Source: an uncultured Subdoligranulum sp. (GTDB lineage Bacteria; Bacillota_A; Clostridia; Oscillospirales; Ruminococcaceae). Taken from it: DNA of 5,343 nucleotides. Where the stretch lies: the NCBI GenBank assembly GCA_900772715.1, contig CAAGRN010000039.1:1-5343 (forward strand). Direction: 5' to 3'. Of the stretch, positions 3,992-5,343 are shown one piece after another. A program made the translations under genes and the position numbers. How positions within the stretch are numbered: position 1 is the first letter of the stretch; the number at the start of each line of letters is the position of its first letter. Under the pieces are notes generated by a model. It saw only the letters and a program-made list of their open reading frames with translations, was not told the DNA's origin and made no database searches.

Positions 3992-4915
3992 ATGAATCTG
4001 GAGGAAAAACTGGAAATTCTTGCCGACAGCGCCAAATATGACGTCGCCTGCACCTCCAGCGGTGTGGACAGAGCCGGGCAGCACGGCAAACTGGGCAGCT
4101 GCCGGGCGGCGGGCATCTGCCATGCCTTTACGCCGGACGGGCGCTGCGTTTCCCTATTAAAGGTGTTGTATTCCAACGCCTGCTGCTACGATTGCAGCTA
4201 TTGCGTCAACCGCCGCAGCAACGACCGCCCACGCGCCAGCTTTACCCCGCGCGAGCTGGCGGATTTGACGATCGGGTTCTACAAACGCAATTATATCGAA
4301 GGGCTGTTTTTGTCCAGCGCGGTGATCCAATCCCCCGACCGGACGATGGAGCTGATGATCCGGGCGCTGCGGATTCTGCGCGAGGAATACGGCTTTAACG
4401 GGTATATCCACGCCAAGACGATACCGGGGGCTGATCCTGTGTTGGTGCAGCAGCTGGGGCTTTTGGCGGATCGGCTTTCTGTCAATATTGAATTGCCGAG
4501 CGAGGTCAGCCTGAACCAGCTTGCCCCCGACAAAAAGAAAACCTCCATCCTGCGCCCGATGAAGCAGATCGCTGTGCAAAATGCGCAAAGCAAGCGGGAG
4601 CTTGCGGTGTACCGCCACGCCCCGGCGTTTGCCCCGGCTGGGCAAAGCACGCAGATGATTATCGGTGCAACGCCGGAAAATGACCGCCATATTATGGATC
4701 TGACCGAGGCACTGTACAAGAAATATTCGTTGAAGCGTGTATTTTACTCGGCGTATTTGCCGGTGGTCGAGGACAGCCGCCTGCCTGCCCTGCAGACCAA
4801 GCCGCCCCTTTTGCGGGAGCATCGGTTGTATCAGGCGGACTGGCTGCTGCGGTACTACCATTTTTCGGCGCGGGAGCTGCTGACGGAGGAGGAGCCGAAC
4901 TTTGACCCGTACTGA
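3992..4915 (+). CDS. Radical SAM protein, putative DNA modification/repair family, C-terminally truncated
   Basis: 307 residues; AGGAG eight bases before the ATG. The radical SAM cluster motif is Cys64-x3-Cys68-x2-Cys71 (in NACCYDCSYC), which binds a 4Fe-4S cluster and S-adenosylmethionine. Four further cysteines in the N-terminal part (Cys20, 37, 43, 52) could hold a second site. Recognisable later blocks are GFYKRNYIEGLFLSSAVI (95-112), GYIHAKTIPG (137-146), LSVNIELPS (162-170) and a KRVFYSAYLPV block (248-258). This agrees with the family annotated as putative DNA modification/repair radical SAM protein, often paired with a uracil-DNA-glycosylase-like partner; function is predicted only. 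Family members run to about 400 residues and continue past NFDPY into LDPK.WALRH and a helix-hairpin-helix (VPGIG) tail. Here a TGA follows Tyr307 and the DNA turns into unrelated sequence, so the tail and any partner gene are lost. Confidence 0.85.
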   Translation: MNLEEKLEILADSAKYDVACTSSGVDRAGQHGKLGSCRAAGICHAFTPDGRCVSLLKVLYSNACCYDCSYCVNRRSNDRPRASFTPRELADLTIGFYKRNYIEGLFLSSAVIQSPDRTMELMIRALRILREEYGFNGYIHAKTIPGADPVLVQQLGLLADRLSVNIELPSEVSLNQLAPDKKKTSILRPMKQIAVQNAQSKRELAVYRHAPAFAPAGQSTQMIIGATPENDRHIMDLTEALYKKYSLKRVFYSAYLPVVEDSRLPALQTKPPLLREHRLYQADWLLRYYHFSARELLTEEEPNFDPY

Positions 4916-5343
4916 ATCTCCTGCTGATCATCGTGAAGAGTGCTGTTATTTTCCTCTTCCGGCTTAATGAAACCTACAGTCATATCGAGGTACTTTGAAC
5001 GATAATCGTTGTAGTCCTGCTCACTCAAAACAAGCCCCGGATCATCATTGTCAAAATCCTCATATATCTGAATTTCTGCGCGCTTCTTGATAATCTCACG
5101 AAATGCGAGGAGGAACTTCTTCTTGTCATATTCACTCTTGAGAGCATCTACAGATGCCATTGTAGGATAATGCTCCAAAAATGAAATTGAAAGCTCGTTC
5201 AGTTGCTTCTTCACTTCTTTAAACGGAGGCCTTGTTACAGCCTCAATACCACCCTAACTAAAAAGTTTGATAGAGGAATCGACGTTACTTTTCAGGTCAC
5301 GGAAACATAGAATCTTACCGAAACGCTTCTTCTCGTTCAACAC
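4915..5343 (-). pseudogene. hsdR: Type I restriction enzyme HsdR, C-terminal fragment, interrupted and truncated
   Basis: Reading the minus strand from 5343, one frame gives VLNEKKRFGKILCFRDLKSN and on to IKLFS, a TAG at 5256-5254, then GGIEAVTRPPFKEVKKQLNEL and, further on, LLAFREIIKKRAEIQIYEDF and EQDYNDYRSKYLDMTVGF. These segments match, in order, the end of the motor domain and the helical C-terminal region of type I HsdR subunits (compare FGNIV.FRDL and QDYRS.Y.D in EcoR124-like proteins), the DNA-translocating and cleaving subunit of the restriction complex. Homology stops near 4915-4920, before the usual (D)IDFE.ELLHSD.INV.YI tail; the frame then runs 20 or so nonsense residues into antisense radical SAM DNA. 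The piece is GC-poorer than its neighbour (54 of 120 bases GC at 4921-5040 against 43 of 60 at 4201-4260), a sign of foreign origin. A restart at the GTG at 5214 is possible but would make no working enzyme. Confidence 0.78.

Noticed and set aside
4157..4861. A 234-codon minus-strand open frame inside the radical SAM gene; similarly 3267-3782 inside the repressor gene.
   Set aside because: Both are antisense to clear protein families in GC-rich DNA, where such frames are expected by chance, and neither has a ribosome binding site or known domain.
1..5343. CRISPR arrays, tRNA or rRNA genes, insertion sequence ends.
   Set aside because: No regularly spaced repeats, no cloverleaf or rRNA signatures, and no terminal inverted repeats with a transposase were found.

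Overview
The window looks like chromosomal DNA of a Gram-positive gut-type Clostridia bacterium, plausibly from the Oscillospiraceae/Ruminococcaceae (Faecalibacterium, Gemmiger and Subdoligranulum relatives). The basis is GC-rich coding DNA, strong AGGAGG ribosome binding sites, consensus sigma-A promoters, intrinsic terminators with long T-runs, and the gene families present (DUF1292 protein, secreted cyclophilin lipoprotein, CutC, Xre/S24 repressor, DNA-repair-type radical SAM protein). The genus is inferred, not shown.

Layout. (1) 1-461, minus: 5' part of a cyclophilin-type peptidyl-prolyl isomerase lipoprotein, cut by the window edge. (2) 462-631: back-to-back promoters for this gene and for the plus-strand acidic DUF1292 protein (632-958). 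(3) About 1009-1164: a structured RNA that folds like 6S RNA, followed by a second terminator-like hairpin (1177-1207). (4) 1234-1827: a thioredoxin-fold, peroxiredoxin-like protein without the catalytic cysteines, ending at a bidirectional terminator shared with the convergent gene cutC (1854-2609, minus). (5) 2676-2939, minus: a small two-helix membrane protein of unknown function, divergent from a LexA-like Xre/S24 self-cleaving repressor (3198-3827, plus). The 258 bases between them carry two near-consensus promoters overlaid with GTTGTA/TACAAC dyads, the best candidate for a self-contained regulatory switch here. (6) 3992-4915, plus: a radical SAM protein of the putative DNA modification/repair family, preceded by a leader with a large terminator hairpin and truncated after residue 307. 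(7) From about 4913 the DNA changes abruptly to lower GC and carries, on the minus strand, a degraded C-terminal part of a type I restriction HsdR subunit with an in-frame TAG and no proper end.

How the parts may work together. The repressor has the Ala-Gly cleavage site and Ser/Lys dyad of LexA/CI proteins, so it probably loses repression after DNA damage or a similar stress. By promoter geometry it should control itself and the small membrane protein. The DNA-repair-type radical SAM gene directly downstream fits the damage theme, but has its own promoter candidate and terminator, so co-regulation is conjecture. The rSAM/hsdR junction is either a real rearrangement that broke both genes or an assembly chimera; the sequence alone cannot decide.
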